11,456 nucleotides of DNA from JAYQUR01 sp038133505. GTDB taxonomy: Bacteria > Pseudomonadota > Alphaproteobacteria > MPNO01 > UBA830. Under the pieces are notes generated by a model, which saw only the letters and a list, made by a program, of their open reading frames with translations, ran no database searches and was not told the DNA's origin. Both the position numbers and the translations under genes were made by a program. This document shows positions 1-6,658 of the stretch, piece by piece. Position 1 is the stretch's first letter. Each line of letters starts with the position of its first letter. Location of the stretch: the NCBI GenBank assembly GCA_038133505.1, contig JAYPTI010000106.1, forward strand, positions 1-11,456. Direction: 5' to 3'.

Positions 1-167
1 CGCTCCGGATCGGCAAGGAAGCCTTCTACCGGCAGCTCGACCTGCCGCTGGAAGACGCCTATCGCTACGCCAGCGAGGTGATGGTGCGGAACATGATGAC
101 GCGCGACGCGGAGGAAGGCATCGACGCCTTCCTCGAGAAGCGTCCGCCCGAATGGACGGGAGAGTAA
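1..167 (+). CDS. enoyl-CoA hydratase/isomerase family protein (C-terminal end, partial)
   Basis: Only the last 54 residues are in the window, read in the frame starting at base 3 and ending at TAA 165-167. The tail has the typical crotonase-family ending: an alanine/tyrosine-rich helix (DAYRYASEVM), then RNMMTRDAEEGIDAFLEKRPPEW. In this family the A/S-EGI-AF-EKR-P-W ending closes the C-terminal trimerisation helices. Such enzymes hydrate or isomerise acyl-CoA thioesters, but the catalytic part lies outside the window, so the substrate cannot be judged. The stop lies 2 bases before the ATG of the following dioxygenase, whose ribosome binding site is inside the last codons of this gene. The two are therefore probably co-transcribed. 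Family assignment is fairly safe; subfamily is unknown. Confidence 0.85.
   Translation, partial: LRIGKEAFYRQLDLPLEDAYRYASEVMVRNMMTRDAEEGIDAFLEKRPPEWTGE
158..164 (+). promoter_or_regulatory. ribosome binding site deciding the dioxygenase start
   Basis: GGGAGAG lies 5 bases before the ATG at 170, inside the last codons of the upstream hydratase gene. It supports start 170 rather than the in-frame ATG at 152. Confidence 0.6.
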
Positions 168-169
168 CC

Positions 170-1186
170 ATGACCGAACGCACGATCCCCGTCATCGACC
201 TCGAACCGCTGCGGCTGGGAGACCTGCCGGCGCGTCGGGCGGTCGCGCGCGAGATCGAGGCGGCCTGCACCGATTCCGGCTTCTTCACCATCGTCGGCCA
301 CGGCGTCGCGCAGGAACTGATTGCCCGGACGCGCCAGGCAGGCGTGGGCTTCTTTGCAGCCCCCGAAGAGATCAAGCAGGCGGTGCTCAGGCCGCCGTCG
401 AAGATCAGCCGCGGCTGGAACCCGATCAAGGACCGGACCATCGGCTATTCGCTCGGCGAGAAGACGCCGCCGGACTGGCAGGAAGCGTGGGCAATGGGCG
501 CGATCGACGTGGGCGACGATCCCTACTTCACCGAGGGCGCCGGCAAGTCGTTCTTCGCGCCGAACCAGTGGCCAGATCTGCCCGGCTTCCGCGTGACGCT
601 CGAGGAATATTACCGGGCGATGCTGGGTCTCGCGCGGCATGTGATGCGCGGCTTCGCCCTCGCGCTCGACGCCGACGAACATTATTTCGACGACAAGACC
701 GACCGCGGCTACGCGAACCTCCGCATCGTCCGCTATCCCGGCCAGGACGACCCGCCCGAGCCCGGCCAGCTTCGCGCCGGCGCCCACACCGACTACGGCG
801 CGTTCACCTTCGTGAAGGGCGACAACGTTCCCGGCGGGCTGCAGGTCAGCGACGGCGCCGACGGCTGGATCGACGTCCAGGCGCCGGACGGCGGTTTCGT
901 GTGCAACATCTCGGATGCGATGCAGCGCTGGACCGGCGGCCGGTTCCGCTCGACGCTCCACCGCGTGGTCAACCCGCCGCGGGAGGTCGCGCGGCAGGAC
1001 CGCATCTCGCTGGTCACGTTCCACAACCCGAACCACGACACCGTGCTGCGGGGCATCGGCGACAGCGACGCCGACGGCGAAACTCCCGTCACCTTCGCCG
1101 AGCACTATTTCGGCAAGATCGTCCGCGCCGCCGGAACAAGCTCCGCAACGGCGGAAGAACTCGCGTGCAAGACCGCGGCGGAATAG
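170..1186 (+). CDS. 2-oxoglutarate/Fe(II)-dependent dioxygenase, isopenicillin-N-synthase-like
   Basis: This 338-residue protein belongs to the IPNS-like non-haem iron oxygenases. The N-terminal DIOX_N part (about residues 1-120) starts TIPVIDLEPL and has the GFFTIVGHGV motif near residue 40. The C-terminal double-stranded beta-helix holds the expected iron ligands H206-x-D208 (AHTDYG) and H264 (STLHRVVNP). R278-x-S280 (DRISL) is the usual 2-oxoglutarate anchor. Length is normal for the family. The start at 170 is preferred over the in-frame ATG at 152 because GGGAGAG (158-164) sits at ribosome-binding distance and the upstream codons overlap the hydratase gene. It follows the enoyl-CoA hydratase by 2 bases, suggesting one operon for catabolism or modification of a small organic acid. 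The substrate cannot be predicted; members range from antibiotic synthesis to oxidation of plant compounds and ethylene formation. Confidence 0.93.
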   Translation: MTERTIPVIDLEPLRLGDLPARRAVAREIEAACTDSGFFTIVGHGVAQELIARTRQAGVGFFAAPEEIKQAVLRPPSKISRGWNPIKDRTIGYSLGEKTPPDWQEAWAMGAIDVGDDPYFTEGAGKSFFAPNQWPDLPGFRVTLEEYYRAMLGLARHVMRGFALALDADEHYFDDKTDRGYANLRIVRYPGQDDPPEPGQLRAGAHTDYGAFTFVKGDNVPGGLQVSDGADGWIDVQAPDGGFVCNISDAMQRWTGGRFRSTLHRVVNPPREVARQDRISLVTFHNPNHDTVLRGIGDSDADGETPVTFAEHYFGKIVRAAGTSSATAEELACKTAAE

Positions 1187-1204
1187 CCCGCAGCCGCGCG
1201 GATC

Positions 1205-2344
1205 TCAGAACGACACGACGTCGACGATGTCGCCCTGCTCGTTCTTCACCTGCCGGCGCAGCGAGCCGGCGCGGTCGATGATCGGAAAATCGCTCACCGA
1301 ATAGAGAACGACCTCGCGGTCCGGCGATCCGTTGACGTGGCGCCGCCACATCCAATTGGGAATGACGAAGACGTCGTTTTCCTGCCACTCGAGGCGCACG
1401 TCGCGGACCTCCGTGTACCCGGCGCCCTCTATGCAGCAATAGATCGCGCTGCTCGTATCTCGGCAGGACAGCGTCGCTTCGCCCCCGCGCAGCATCTGCA
1501 CACGGAACGACATGTTGGGCATCACGGGCCGCCCGGTGGTCGGATCGCAATACTCGAACATGATGCCTTCGTAGGGGCTGCCGTCATGGTCCTTCATGGC
1601 GAACAGGGCCTCGCGCGTCGTCTCCCAGCGATAGTGATATTTCGGCGAGTGCCTGCCGCCCTGGCTGCGGCCGTCGTCGCCGAACATCGGCAGGATTCCG
1701 CCCCGGGCATAGACCTGCTCCGAATAGCCCGTCGGATAACGCACGCTCTGCGTCGTCCGTTCTGATCGCATGGCCGAGTTCGACTGGTCGTCCGGCGCCT
1801 CGGAATAGTCGAATTCGAAGTAGGAGCAGTTGAGGCTCTCGACATAGGGAAGGTCGAGCACATCCATCCAGATCAGCGGATCGGTGCCGTCGTTGCCATG
1901 ATCGTGCCACAAGCCCGCCGGCGTGAGGATCAGATCGCCCCTGTCCATGACGCACTTCTCGCCGTTCACCGTGGTGAAGCCGCCGTCGCCAGAGATCGCG
2001 AAACGGCTGGCGCACGGCGTATGGCGGTGGACCGGCGCCGTCTCTCCCGGGTTGTAGAGCGAATAGGCGCCGAGCAGGGTCCGCGTCGCATGATACTTGC
2101 CGCCGAGCCCCGGGTTAGCGAACAGCAACGCGCGCCGTTCGGCATCCTCGACGCCCAGCACCTTCCCTGCCCCGGCGAGCTGCGGTTCCATGTCGCGCCA
2201 GTGCCAGATGAAGGGCTCCGGCGTGGGTCGCGGAACGAGGTTCTCGATCTCCTCGCGGTCGCTCCGGAATTGAACCAGATGAAGTTATTTAGAGCGCGCG
2301 CCGAGGAATTCCTGTTCGCGCGCAAGTTCCGCCGTGAGTTCCAT
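1205..2344 (-). pseudogene. gentisate 1,2-dioxygenase-like bicupin gene with an in-frame stop near its start
   Basis: From the ATG at 2344 (GGGAGG ribosome binding site just upstream, 2351-2356) the frame reads MELTAELAREQEFLGARSK, then TAA at 2287-2285. It then continues open to TGA at 1207-1205. Ignoring that stop, the product would be about 379 residues, usual for gentisate/1-hydroxy-2-naphthoate dioxygenase-type bicupins. The first cupin is intact by motif: APVHRHTPCASRF, a GDLILTP turn and WHDHGN supply the three iron-binding histidines. The second cupin keeps the fold (GEATLSCRDTSSAIY, ENDVFVIPNWMW) without histidine ligands. The protein-like segment after the stop (EEIENLVPRP, PFIWHW) precedes the internal ATG at 2191, so a start at 2191 would drop family-typical sequence. 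Explanations are a real nonsense mutation, compensating frameshifts at about 2260-2293, a sequencing error, or restart at 2191 giving 328 residues. It would be a ring-cleaving dioxygenase; substrate unknown. It converges with the + strand dioxygenase, 18 bases apart. Confidence 0.75.
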
Positions 2345-2350
2345 GTTTCC

Positions 2351-2356
2351 CTCCCG
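2351..2356 (-). promoter_or_regulatory. ribosome binding site of the interrupted bicupin gene
   Basis: On the - strand GGGAGG stands 6 bases before the ATG at 2344. It is among the stronger Shine-Dalgarno sites in the window and marks 2344 as the original start, even though the frame stops after 19 codons. Confidence 0.6.
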
Positions 2357-2361
2357 ATCCA

Positions 2362-2376
2362 GTGCATCAGGTGCAT
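2362..2376. repeat. tandem GTGCAT repeat upstream of the bicupin gene
   Basis: GTGCAT CAG GTGCAT occurs in the short divergent region, 18-32 bases before the bicupin start. The 13 bases from TGCA to TGCA are also partly palindromic. Position and form fit a small operator, but with one copy and no regulator gene in view this is only a suggestion. Confidence 0.25.
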
Positions 2377-2454
2377 GTTTTTTGTCGGAGTGCCCGGCAT
2401 GTTAGGCCACGGGACCGGCGATGAACACCGATCATCCGCGGCACGCTTCGGCAT

Positions 2455-2483
2455 TTGCATCGCACTGCGCCGCGCCCGATAAT
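2455..2483 (+). promoter_or_regulatory. possible sigma-70-like promoter for the CoA-binding protein gene
   Basis: TTGCAT (2455-2460) and GATAAT (2478-2483) are separated by 17 bases. The -10 box matches the consensus at five of six positions and the -35 box at its first three. Transcription would begin at about 2490, the A of the preferred ATG, implying a leaderless or nearly leaderless message. No ribosome binding site precedes that ATG, which is consistent. Confidence 0.4.
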
Positions 2484-2489
2484 CCGGCC

Positions 2490-2993
2490 ATGAGTGCCTT
2501 CACCTATTCCGATGCCCTGATCGGCCGCGTGCTCGACGAGACGCGCACGATCGCGATGGTCGGCGCGTCCGCGAACTGGGTGCGCCCGTCCAACTTCGCG
2601 ATGAAATACCTGCAGGAAAAAGGCTACCGCGTCATACCGGTCAATCCGGGAAGCGCCGGCGAGGAAATCCACGGCGAGAAGTGCTACGCAGCGCTCGCCG
2701 ACATTCCGGATCGTTTCGACATGGTCGACATCTTTCGCCGTTCCGAAGATGCCGGCGGCATCGTCGTCGAAGCGATCGCGCTGAAGGACAGCAAAGGCAT
2801 CCATACGATCTGGATGCAGCTCGGGGTGATCGACGAGGCCGCGGCCGCACGCGCCGAAGCCGCCGGTCTGACCGTCATCATGGACCGATGCCCGAAGATC
2901 GAATTCGGCCGGCTGCATCACGAGCTGTCGTGGTCGGGCATCAATTCGGGCGTGATCTCGTCGAAGCGCCCGAGGCTGCGGCTGCGGAGTTGA
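2490..2993 (+). CDS. CoA-binding domain protein (YccU/YneT type)
   Basis: The 167-residue product is essentially one Rossmann-like CoA_binding domain. It shows TIAMVGASANWVRPS (nucleotide-binding turn VGAS at residues 24-27), GYRVIPVNPG (VNPG 51-54), the IWMQLGV strand (about 107-113) and the late MDRCPKIE motif (131-138), all hallmarks of the YccU group. Family members bind CoA; their cellular role is poorly defined. Start 2490 gives the family-typical N-terminus. The in-frame ATG at 2421 would add 23 residues of low-complexity character and has only a weak upstream GGGA, so it is less likely but possible. The stop is 5 bases before the O-acetylhomoserine sulfhydrylase start, so the genes are very probably co-transcribed and translationally linked. 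This pairing suggests a role near sulfur amino acid or acyl-CoA metabolism, by inference only. Confidence 0.9.
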   Translation: MSAFTYSDALIGRVLDETRTIAMVGASANWVRPSNFAMKYLQEKGYRVIPVNPGSAGEEIHGEKCYAALADIPDRFDMVDIFRRSEDAGGIVVEAIALKDSKGIHTIWMQLGVIDEAAAARAEAAGLTVIMDRCPKIEFGRLHHELSWSGINSGVISSKRPRLRLRS

Positions 2994-2998
2994 TCGCC

Positions 2999-4291
2999 AT
3001 GAACGATACGCCTCGCAAACCGTTCGGCTTCGAGACCCGCGCGATCCATGCCGGTGCTGCCCCCGATGCAGCGACCGGCGCGCGCAACACGCCGATCCAT
3101 CATTCGACCGCGTACGTTTTCGACGACGTCGATCATGCCGCCTCGCTCTTCAACCTTCAGACGTTCGGCTTCATCTATTCGCGCCTGACGAACCCGACCG
3201 TCGCGGTCCTGGAGGAGCGGGTCGCCAACCTCGAGAACGGCCGCGCCGCCTGCGCCGCGGGATCCGGTCATGCCGCGCAGTTCCTCGCGTTCTTCACCTT
3301 CATGGAGCCCGGCGATCACTTCGTCGCCTCGCGCAATCTCTACGGCGGCTCCATCACCCAGTTCGGCGTTAGCTTCAAGAAGCTCGGCTGGCATTGCAGT
3401 TTCGCCGATCCGCTCGATCCCGAGACCTTCCGCGACGCGCTGCAGGAAAACTCGAAGGCGATCTTCATCGAGTCCGTCTCGAACCCGTCGAGCGTCATCG
3501 GCGACATCGAGGAGATCGCGAAGATCGCGCGGGAGGCCGGCATACCGCTGATCGTCGACAACACCATGGCGAGCCCCTACCTGATCAATCCGATCGATCA
3601 CGGCGCCGACATCGTAATCCACTCGACGACCAAGTATCTCAACGGCCACGGCAACTCGATGGGCGGCATGATCGTCGAGTCCGGCAAGTTCGACTGGGCC
3701 CAGAACGACAAGTTCCCGTCGATGACGAAGCCGGACGAGGCCTATCACGGGCTCACCTTCTACGAGACGTTCGGCGATTTCGGCTTCACGATGCGGATCC
3801 GCGCCGTCGCGCTTCGCGATTTCGGCCCGTCACTGTCCCCGACCAACGCCTTCATGACGCTGACCGGCATCGAAACATTGCCGCTTCGCATGACCCGCCA
3901 TGTCGAGAACGCGGAGAAGGTCGCGGGATATCTCGAAGACCACCCCAAGATCGCCTGGGTTTCCTATGCCGGGCTCCGGTCGAGCCCGTCGCAACGGAAC
4001 AAGCTCAAGTATTTCCCGAAGGGTTGCGGCGGCGTCTTCACCTTCGGGCTGCGCGGCGGCTACGACGCCGGCCGCAAGCTCGTCGAGGGCTGCGTGCTGC
4101 ATTCGCATCTCGCCAATGTCGGCGACACGCGGAGCCTGATCCTGCATCCCGCATCGACCACCCACCGCCAACTGACCGAAGAACAGCAGGTCGCCGCCGG
4201 CGCCGGGCCGGACGTGGTGCGGATTTCCGTCGGAATCGAAACCACCGATGACATCATCGGCGATCTGGACCAGGCGCTTTCAGAGGTCTGA
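2999..4291 (+). CDS. metY: O-acetylhomoserine sulfhydrylase (aminocarboxypropyltransferase)
   Basis: This 430-residue protein is a Cys/Met-metabolism PLP enzyme of the MetY group. It makes homocysteine (or methionine from methanethiol) from O-acetylhomoserine in the cytosol. It opens with the typical FGFETRAIHAGAAPD. YSRLTNPT and the glycine-serine phosphate-binding loop near AAGSGHAAQ follow. The aspartate that pairs with the cofactor ring is in VDNTMASPYL, and the Schiff-base lysine is K212 in HSTTKYLNGHG. The C-terminal part carries SLILHPASTTH and VRISVGIE, also diagnostic. Length matches MetY (about 420-440) rather than MetB/MetC (about 380-400). The ATG at 2999 is preceded by GGAG at 2986-2989, inside the end of the CoA-binding gene. 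The in-frame extension upstream of 2999 overlaps that gene and is not used. It converges with the VOC gene, 7 bases apart. Confidence 0.95.
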   Translation: MNDTPRKPFGFETRAIHAGAAPDAATGARNTPIHHSTAYVFDDVDHAASLFNLQTFGFIYSRLTNPTVAVLEERVANLENGRAACAAGSGHAAQFLAFFTFMEPGDHFVASRNLYGGSITQFGVSFKKLGWHCSFADPLDPETFRDALQENSKAIFIESVSNPSSVIGDIEEIAKIAREAGIPLIVDNTMASPYLINPIDHGADIVIHSTTKYLNGHGNSMGGMIVESGKFDWAQNDKFPSMTKPDEAYHGLTFYETFGDFGFTMRIRAVALRDFGPSLSPTNAFMTLTGIETLPLRMTRHVENAEKVAGYLEDHPKIAWVSYAGLRSSPSQRNKLKYFPKGCGGVFTFGLRGGYDAGRKLVEGCVLHSHLANVGDTRSLILHPASTTHRQLTEEQQVAAGAGPDVVRISVGIETTDDIIGDLDQALSEV

Positions 4292-4298
4292 ACCGCGG

Positions 4299-4688
4299 TC
4301 AGCCGACGACGTTTGCGACCTCGACGAGGTTGCCGTCAGGGTCCCGGAAATAGACGGATTCGAGCATCCCAGCCGCGCCTTGCCGCTTGACCGGCCCTTC
4401 CTCGATCTCGACGCCGCAGCGCTCGACATGCGCTTTCACCTCGGCGATGGGCGTGTCGGTCAGCAGGCAGAAATCCTCCGAGCCCGGAACGATCTTGCGG
4501 GCCTTCGGCGAGACGTCGGTCGAAGCGTCGTGGAGGTTGAATTTCTGGCCCCCGAAATGGACGGCATGCAGCCCGTCTCCGAACTCGACATGCTCCATTC
4601 CGAGCACGCGCGTGTAGAAATCGATCGTCGCCTGCAGGTCGCTCGCCGTGACGACGAGGTGATCCAGGCTTTTTATCCGTACCGTCAT
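4299..4688 (-). CDS. VOC family (glyoxalase/bleomycin-resistance fold) protein
   Basis: The 129-residue protein is a single vicinal-oxygen-chelate domain made of two beta-alpha-beta-beta-beta modules. It starts IKSLDHLVVTASDLQATIDFY and ends YFRDPDGNLVEVANVVG. Likely metal ligands are H10 in the first strand, H53 (KFNLHD) at the end of module one, and E123 in the last strand. The sequence resembles the small STM3117-like glyoxalase-related group rather than true glyoxalase I. Members range from lyases and dioxygenases to resistance proteins, so the reaction is not assigned. The ATG at 4688 follows the transporter stop by 16 bases, and its GGGGAG ribosome binding site starts right after that stop. 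Coupled expression with the transporter is therefore likely, and the protein may act on, or protect against, the transported compound. Longer reading upstream lies inside the transporter gene and is rejected. Confidence 0.9.
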   Translation of the reverse strand: MTVRIKSLDHLVVTASDLQATIDFYTRVLGMEHVEFGDGLHAVHFGGQKFNLHDASTDVSPKARKIVPGSEDFCLLTDTPIAEVKAHVERCGVEIEEGPVKRQGAAGMLESVYFRDPDGNLVEVANVVG

Positions 4689-4704
4689 GGTCGCTCTGTC
4701 TCCC

Positions 4705-6003
4705 CTATTCCGCCGGGCTCGCCACGGGTTGCGGCGCGGCTGCGGGCGACCCCGCCGTCTCGCCCGCGCGCGGCAGGAACAGTCCCGCCAGGATGACCAG
4801 CCCGCCAATCGCCGCCATGGCGACGAACATCCACCAGAAGCCGCCGGTCGCATCGTAGATCATGCCCGCCGCCGGGATCGCCAGCGCCGACACGCCGAGC
4901 CCGAGAACGAACTTGGTGCCGAAGGCCGTCGCGTGCCAGCGCGCCGGGCAGTAGCGCGCGACGAGGCTGTTCTCGCCCGGCAGCGACGACGTGATCAGGA
5001 ACATGACCAGCCCGGCGACGACGACCAGCGGCAGGCCGGACGCGTTCGCGGCGAGGATCGCGACCGGCACGAAGACGACATAGACGCCGGGATAGACCCA
5101 GGTCAGCCGGTACCGGTCGGCGAGCCAGCCGCCCGCGAGCTGGCCGAGCGCGCCGATGGCGAGCGCGACGGAGGCAAGGCCGCCCGCCCCGATCAATCCC
5201 GCATACGCAACCGCCTCCGGCGCGCGAACCGCGAAAACCTTCGGCAAGACCACCGCATGCGCCTGCGCGAGCAGCCCGACACAGAGGACCGTGACCGAGA
5301 GGACAGCGAGGCCCCGGATCGCCTGCGCGCGCGGCACGTCGACCTCGACGGCGACCTTCTTCTCGGCGCCGGCGGATTTCAAACCGCAGACGACGAACAG
5401 GAATGCGATCCCGGTCGCGATGCAGACGACTGCCGGCACGAGAAACGCCGCGCGCCACCCGATGAGAGCCGTCAGCCCGCCCGCGATCAGGGGTGTGCAG
5501 GCAATGCCGACAGTCCCGAACACGCCGTTGATCCCCAGCGCCTTGCCGCGCGACTCCGCGTTCGCCACCACGTAGGCGGTTCCGACAGGATGGTAGATCG
5601 AGGAAAACAGCCCGATAGCGCCGAGGCCCGCGACGAGCCCGAGAGGCCCCGTCGCGACCCCGGTCGCCAGCGCCGCGGCGCCGGTGCCGAAAAAGAACAC
5701 CGCCAGCATGCCAGGCGCACTCCAGCGGTCGGCGAGCCAGCCTGCCGGCAGCGCGGCGACGCCGTACAGAATGAACCCCACGGCGGACAGCGCCAGAAGC
5801 TCGCCGTAGGGAAGCCCCCACTCCGCCTCGAGCGCCAGCACGACCGTGGCGTAGAGCAGCATGAAAACATGGCTGTAGAAGTGCGCGACGTTGGCGAACA
5901 GAAGCGCGGTTCTGGCGGGGCGTCTGGTATCGGCGGTCATCGGTCGGGCGGATTGTTCGGCTTGGCGATCATAGCGGGAAGCGCCCGGAGCTGCATCCGT
6001 CAT
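4705..6003 (-). CDS. MFS transporter, 12 membrane segments
   Basis: The 432-residue protein is strongly hydrophobic from about residue 33 to 410, with twelve likely membrane helices split by a charged loop near 207-230. MFS motif A appears as GWLADRW (88-94, between helices 2 and 3) and again as GGWLADRY (291-298) in the second half. SSIYHPVG (134-141) in helix 4 recalls the YHP motif of fosmidomycin-resistance-like exporters. The C-terminus is a soluble alanine/proline tail. The start at 6003 is chosen because AAGGAA stands about 6 bases upstream; the in-frame ATG at 5940 lacks a ribosome binding site. The first 30 residues are polar and not signal-like. It is probably co-transcribed with the downstream VOC gene. 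Substrate and direction are unknown; efflux of a small organic molecule is a reasonable guess. Confidence 0.92.
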   Translation of the reverse strand: MTDAAPGASRYDRQAEQSARPMTADTRRPARTALLFANVAHFYSHVFMLLYATVVLALEAEWGLPYGELLALSAVGFILYGVAALPAGWLADRWSAPGMLAVFFFGTGAAALATGVATGPLGLVAGLGAIGLFSSIYHPVGTAYVVANAESRGKALGINGVFGTVGIACTPLIAGGLTALIGWRAAFLVPAVVCIATGIAFLFVVCGLKSAGAEKKVAVEVDVPRAQAIRGLAVLSVTVLCVGLLAQAHAVVLPKVFAVRAPEAVAYAGLIGAGGLASVALAIGALGQLAGGWLADRYRLTWVYPGVYVVFVPVAILAANASGLPLVVVAGLVMFLITSSLPGENSLVARYCPARWHATAFGTKFVLGLGVSALAIPAAGMIYDATGGFWWMFVAMAAIGGLVILAGLFLPRAGETAGSPAAAPQPVASPAE

Positions 6004-6011
6004 GATTTTTC

Positions 6012-6039
6012 CTTATATTTCCAAAGCTTAAAAAGTTAA
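6012..6039 (-). promoter_or_regulatory. possible promoter of the MFS transporter-VOC pair
   Basis: This AT-rich patch stands out against the GC-rich surroundings. On the - strand TTAACT (6039-6034) and TATAAG (6017-6012) are 16 bases apart. The -10 box overlaps the AAGGAA ribosome binding site, so the transcript would start almost at the ATG without that site. The two readings conflict, and the AT-rich patch may simply be a regulatory region between divergent genes. Confidence 0.3.
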
Positions 6040-6103
6040 CGCGCCCCGAAAATGCCTTAATTCCGCCCCACTTCCGCCACAGGCCGGGTTCAGTAATCCA
6101 CCC

Positions 6104-6286
6104 ATGTTAGACCAGCTTCTCAGCGCGCAGGCGCAAGACGCGGACCGTCCGGACCAAGCCGTAGACCTTCCCCGGAACCCGGATCAGATCGATCTCGAGC
6201 GGATCGTGAACGATCCTTACTATCGGGAACGGGTGAAGGCGCTGCTTCGGAAATGGAACGCGACGGGCCAGCCGCCGGTTCGCTAG
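6104..6286 (+). CDS. small hypothetical protein (60 residues)
   Basis: This short reading frame is divergent from the transporter. It has an acidic, proline- and aspartate-containing N-terminal half, and from residue 29 a compact helical segment (IDLERIVNDPYY, then RERVKALLRKW). That DLERI-DP-YR-RV-LL pattern looks like a genuine small helical protein rather than a chance frame. No signal peptide, membrane segment, cysteine or known domain is seen, and I cannot assign a function. There is no clear Shine-Dalgarno site; TAATCC lies four bases before the ATG. The + strand lacks any competing gene from 4292 to 6286, and the frame exactly fills the gap between transporter start and cutA end. Its TAG stop shares the CTAG tetramer with the stop of cutA on the other strand. 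A real gene is likely but not certain. Confidence 0.6.
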   Translation: MLDQLLSAQAQDADRPDQAVDLPRNPDQIDLERIVNDPYYRERVKALLRKWNATGQPPVR

Positions 6287-6621
6287 GTCTCTTCAGGACC
6301 CGTTTCGGCGCCGATCCAGTAGAGAAAGGCGGGATTACCGCCCTCGATCGGCAGCGCGACGACGCACGGGCAGCTGTAGGAATGCAGCGCCCTGACCTTT
6401 TCGGTCAACTCATCCACCAGACCGGCGGTCGTCTTGGCGATCAGAACGGTCTCCCGTCCCTCCCGGACCTCGCCTTCCCACCAGTACAGCGACGCCATCG
6501 GATCGACAATGTTCACGCACGCCGCCAGCCGCGCCTCGACCAGCGCCCGGCCGATGGCGCGCGCTTCGTCGGGACCGTCGGTCGTGATGTAGATCAGGCG
6601 CGGTCCATCCCGGTCCGGCAT
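6283..6621 (-). CDS. cutA: CutA-family divalent cation tolerance protein
   Basis: The 112-residue protein is a complete CutA domain, a ferredoxin-like fold that forms very stable trimers. Visible hallmarks are IYITTDGPDEARAIGRALVE at the N-terminus, LAACVNIV (C35), the SLYWWEGEV strand (45-52) and the LHSYSCPCVVALPI signature (about 79-92). A short acidic tail follows YWIG. CutA was linked to copper tolerance in E. coli and is PII-like in fold, but its general role remains uncertain. The ATG at 6621 is preceded by AGGGA. It is the last gene of the - strand group, 37 bases after the DUF1353 gene, and probably shares its transcript. Its TAG stop overlaps the stop of the small + strand gene, leaving no space for a terminator between them. 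Confidence 0.95.
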   Translation of the reverse strand: MPDRDGPRLIYITTDGPDEARAIGRALVEARLAACVNIVDPMASLYWWEGEVREGRETVLIAKTTAGLVDELTEKVRALHSYSCPCVVALPIEGGNPAFLYWIGAETGPEET

Positions 6622-6658
6622 ACCGTTCGTTCCCTAACTCCGTTTGTCGGCAGCGCTC

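Noticed and set aside
65..1105. 346-residue open frame on the - strand opposite the 2-oxoglutarate dioxygenase
   Set aside because: Antisense shadow without family signature; the + strand frame has the full HxD...H and RxS motifs.
1174..1198. CGCGGC...GCCGCG inverted repeat between the convergent dioxygenase and bicupin genes
   Set aside because: Thirteen-base loop, no T run on either side, and such GC repeats are common by chance here; not supported as a terminator.
2681..2998. Upstream in-frame extension of the sulfhydrylase (536-residue version)
   Set aside because: The extension is an arginine-rich shadow of the CoA-binding gene. MetY normally begins as seen from 2999, which has its own ribosome binding site.
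4687..6039. 450-residue open frame on the + strand opposite the MFS transporter
   Set aside because: Very polar, arginine-rich composition without motifs, antisense to a clear 12-helix transporter.
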